Positions 7,519 to 9,508 of a DNA stretch of 9,508 nucleotides are shown here, piece after piece. Position 1 is the first letter of the stretch; each line of letters begins with the position of its first letter. A model generated the notes under the pieces. It was given only the letters and a program-made list of their open reading frames with translations. It was not told where the DNA came from and did not search any database. The position numbers and the translations under genes are program-made. Origin of the DNA: Leptospira_B sp964571605 (lineage in GTDB: Bacteria; Spirochaetota; Leptospiria; Leptospirales; Leptospiraceae); assembly GCA_964571605.1 (NCBI GenBank), contig CAZNCS010000158.1, positions 1-9,508 on the forward strand. The letters are read 5' to 3'.

Positions 7519-7521
7519 TTT

Positions 7522-9508
7522 ATGGGGTTAAATCCGTTTTCTTGGGACCTGGTCCTTTTTAATTATTACTCGTTTGGAAGTCTATTGGTCACATTGACCA
7601 CCATTTTCCTCGGGATCTTCTTTTTAACATTGAGGAATAAAACGATCGCAACCACCTACTTAGGTGCTGGATTTATTTTTCTCGCAATCTTTGAGACGGG
7701 CTATTTTTTAGCGGCGTTCTGGTACCATCCGTTAGCTGCCTATCATAGGTGGATGACGGGTGGATTCATTCTTCCGGCTTTAGTAAATTTCACGCAATTT
7801 TTACTCCGATTCCCGGGAAATAGTAACCAGCGTATAGCAAAATGGGTTTTGATAGTAGAGTATAGTGTTACGGGAATTGCGGTAGCCTTATTCGTATACT
7901 TAACTAGTATTTCGGAAAAAATCTATCACTTCACCGCACATCATTGGGATTTCAATGCCTACGACGCCAGTAGGTATCTTGCTATAGTTATCGTGCTCTT
8001 TTCTTTCATTGGATTTCTTGTAATACCAATTTGGAGAGTTATAGTAACTAAGGATAAAAGAAGAATCGCTCTTTTAATGTTTACGATCGGATTTCTGATC
8101 GCAGCGATTTATCCTAATATCTCGAACTTTTTAAGTAGAGACGGGGTGATGGAACGTTCTACTTATATAACTTCCAATGTAATCTTCTTCTTAACCGCAT
8201 TCTCATTTTTAGTCATCGCCTTCATCAATAATAGCGCCGAACGAACTACCTTCATGGTAAAAATCGTTGGGATTACACTCTTTACGATATGTTTGATAGT
8301 TCAGGCCTTAGTTTATATTTCCAGCCAGGAAAAAGACGTCGAGTATGACAGTTTACGAATGGTGAATATAGAAAGAGCTTTGGAAAACGGAACAAAATCT
8401 CCCGATATAGAATATGTAATCAAATGGGATGATTCAAAGAACAATGTCGATTTTTCCGAATACAATTCCGAGAAGGATTTGGATTTAAGACAAGTAGAAG
8501 TAGATTTACAAAATGTCGTTATCTACGAAGAAATTCGAAATTCAGCAGATGTGAATTTTAAACAATCCCTTGAGACAATTTTATCCAAAAGCCATTCCTA
8601 CTTTAACGGTTATAAACGTTTAATTAATGATCTTGTCTCGTCCCACTCAGAACTTTCATCTGCGGAATTGAAGGCTTTGATTGCTACCAAAGCGGAGGTA
8701 TGGAATAAGAACGCTTTTATCACAACCAATCGATTGGAAGGATTGGGCGGTGGCAGTTTCTGTAAAAAAGGAAGATCTTATATTTCAGCCTTAGGCTCCA
8801 CGGAAAATGCCTTTAAAGAAGAAATTCTATCTCATTGGTCGGAAGATTGTCTTTGGGACGGGAAAGACCTCGAAGACAAAGAGTTACGTTCGGAAGTCCT
8901 ACGTTATTTCAGATATTTCAAGCCGAGTGAAACTCGTCACTACAGAAGAAGTAAGGACGGTTTAGGGCATTACGTTGCCTTTATGAAATTCCAACCTGAG
9001 AAATTGCAACTCAGCGAAGTCGGATTTTCCTACCAAGTATACCGTGGATTTATGCACCCTACGGCGGTAAAACAAACGATCATTCTGCTTGTAGTGATCT
9101 TTGTGGTATTGGCTCTCTTTCCTCTCTTCTTTAAAAACAGTCTTGTGGATCCTCTCAATAGTTTACTCTCCGGGGTGGAGAAGGTAAATAAAGGGGATTT
9201 GGATGTAGTCGTTCCCGTAAAGGTAAGAGATGAAATCGGATTTTTAGCGGATTCATTCAACGCGATGGTGGCCTCGATTAAACAAGCTCGAAGGGAACTC
9301 CAAGATTACGCTGAAAACTTGGAAGAGAAAGTTCGAGAAAGAACGAAAGAAGTTCAGGAGAAGATGGAGGAAGTCCAACGTCTGAAAGTGCAACAGGACG
9401 GGGATTACTTCCTAACTTCTCTACTCGCGAAGCCACTTTTTTATAACGCAAATAAATCCAAATTGGTTACTACGGATTTTATTATCCGCCAAAAGAAACA
9501 GTTCGAAT
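7522..9508 (+). CDS. Receptor-type SpoIIE/PP2C-family serine/threonine phosphatase, 5' part (runs off right edge)
   Basis: 662 codons are open to the right edge. I chose the ATG at 7522 because AGGAG (7514-7518) lies just upstream; the frame stays open back to 7408 and a TTG at 7441 is the alternative. Seven hydrophobic helices (about 10-238) form a 7TM-like sensor, an eighth (246-264) leads to an outer segment of roughly 250 residues (268-515) with two Cys (414, 443), and a ninth (about 519-538) returns to the cytoplasm. A HAMP domain follows (about 535-590, with 'DPL', 'KGDLDV' and 'DEIGFLADSFNAM'), then a charged coiled coil (590-622). 'QQDGDYFLTSLL' (624-635) and 'IRQKKQFE' at the edge match what I remember at the beginning of Leptospira SpoIIE/PP2C domains; the metal-binding Asp residues lie beyond the window. 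Expected role: phosphatase output, probably on an anti-sigma-factor antagonist, controlled by an outer signal. The ligand is unknown. Confidence -1.
   Translation, partial: MGLNPFSWDLVLFNYYSFGSLLVTLTTIFLGIFFLTLRNKTIATTYLGAGFIFLAIFETGYFLAAFWYHPLAAYHRWMTGGFILPALVNFTQFLLRFPGNSNQRIAKWVLIVEYSVTGIAVALFVYLTSISEKIYHFTAHHWDFNAYDASRYLAIVIVLFSFIGFLVIPIWRVIVTKDKRRIALLMFTIGFLIAAIYPNISNFLSRDGVMERSTYITSNVIFFLTAFSFLVIAFINNSAERTTFMVKIVGITLFTICLIVQALVYISSQEKDVEYDSLRMVNIERALENGTKSPDIEYVIKWDDSKNNVDFSEYNSEKDLDLRQVEVDLQNVVIYEEIRNSADVNFKQSLETILSKSHSYFNGYKRLINDLVSSHSELSSAELKALIATKAEVWNKNAFITTNRLEGLGGGSFCKKGRSYISALGSTENAFKEEILSHWSEDCLWDGKDLEDKELRSEVLRYFRYFKPSETRHYRRSKDGLGHYVAFMKFQPEKLQLSEVGFSYQVYRGFMHPTAVKQTIILLVVIFVVLALFPLFFKNSLVDPLNSLLSGVEKVNKGDLDVVVPVKVRDEIGFLADSFNAMVASIKQARRELQDYAENLEEKVRERTKEVQEKMEEVQRLKVQQDGDYFLTSLLAKPLFYNANKSKLVTTDFIIRQKKQFE

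Larger units (their letters stand above)
7333..7521. promoter_or_regulatory. Divergent intergenic region between symporter and phosphatase genes
   Basis: The 189 bases hold the promoters for both genes. On the minus strand TTGAAA (plus-strand 7382-7387) could be a -35 for the symporter, but the -10 at standard spacing is poor. On the plus strand TTGATT (7369-7374) followed 15 bases later by TGATAG (7390-7395) is a weak pair. The part nearest the phosphatase gene contains a hairpin and its ribosome binding site, listed separately. I see no small gene here. Confidence -1.

Noticed and set aside
7441..7521. TTG at 7441 as an upstream start for the phosphatase, adding 27 residues.
   Set aside because: It has no ribosome binding site, and the added stretch is polar and lacks family features, while ATG 7522 follows AGGAG. 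It is kept as an alternative because the frame is open.
9030..9260. Minus-strand open frame of 76 codons.
   Set aside because: It is antisense to the ninth helix and HAMP domain of the receptor phosphatase, which is clearly coding.

Overview
The window reads as ordinary chromosomal DNA of a spirochaete, most likely Leptospira. I infer this from moderate-to-low G+C, frequent weak or absent Shine-Dalgarno sites, and a receptor phosphatase at the right end whose HAMP, coiled coil and QQDGDYFLTSLL-type junction match the large SpoIIE/PP2C receptor families of Leptospira. This identification comes from memory of protein families, not from a search. There are six protein-coding genes and no sign of RNA genes, insertion sequences, CRISPR arrays, phage or an origin. 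No gene-free stretch exceeds 300 bases.

Layout: (1) The 3' part of an intramembrane site-2 (M50) metalloprotease runs off the left edge. (2) An exported protein follows, joined to it by an ATGA stop/start overlap; it is an N-terminal NHL-type beta-propeller plus a C-terminal region that looks like a catalytically dead transglutaminase domain. (3) A DinF-type MATE efflux transporter lies on the minus strand and converges on gene 2. (4) A polytopic GT-C-type glycosyltransferase with a beta-rich C-terminal domain is divergent from the MATE gene. (5) A DAACS (glutamate/aspartate/dicarboxylate:cation) symporter lies on the minus strand and converges on gene 4. (6) A receptor-type SpoIIE/PP2C phosphatase is divergent from the symporter and cut by the right edge.

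After the initial two-gene operon the genes alternate in strand, so they probably do not form one pathway. The shared theme is the envelope: proteolysis, an exported scaffold-like protein, drug/metabolite efflux, glycan transfer, amino-acid uptake and transmembrane signalling. Both convergent pairs meet with no spacer and share a palindrome that supplies both stop codons (CTAATTAG and TTAA). The two divergent gaps (102 and 189 bp) must hold the promoters. The second holds a 12-pair hairpin that ends two bases before the ribosome binding site of the phosphatase gene.

I found no clear evidence of a wholly new multi-gene system. The observations most worth following up are the propeller/dead-transglutaminase protein coupled to the protease, the leader hairpin of the receptor phosphatase, and the receptor's compound sensor architecture.
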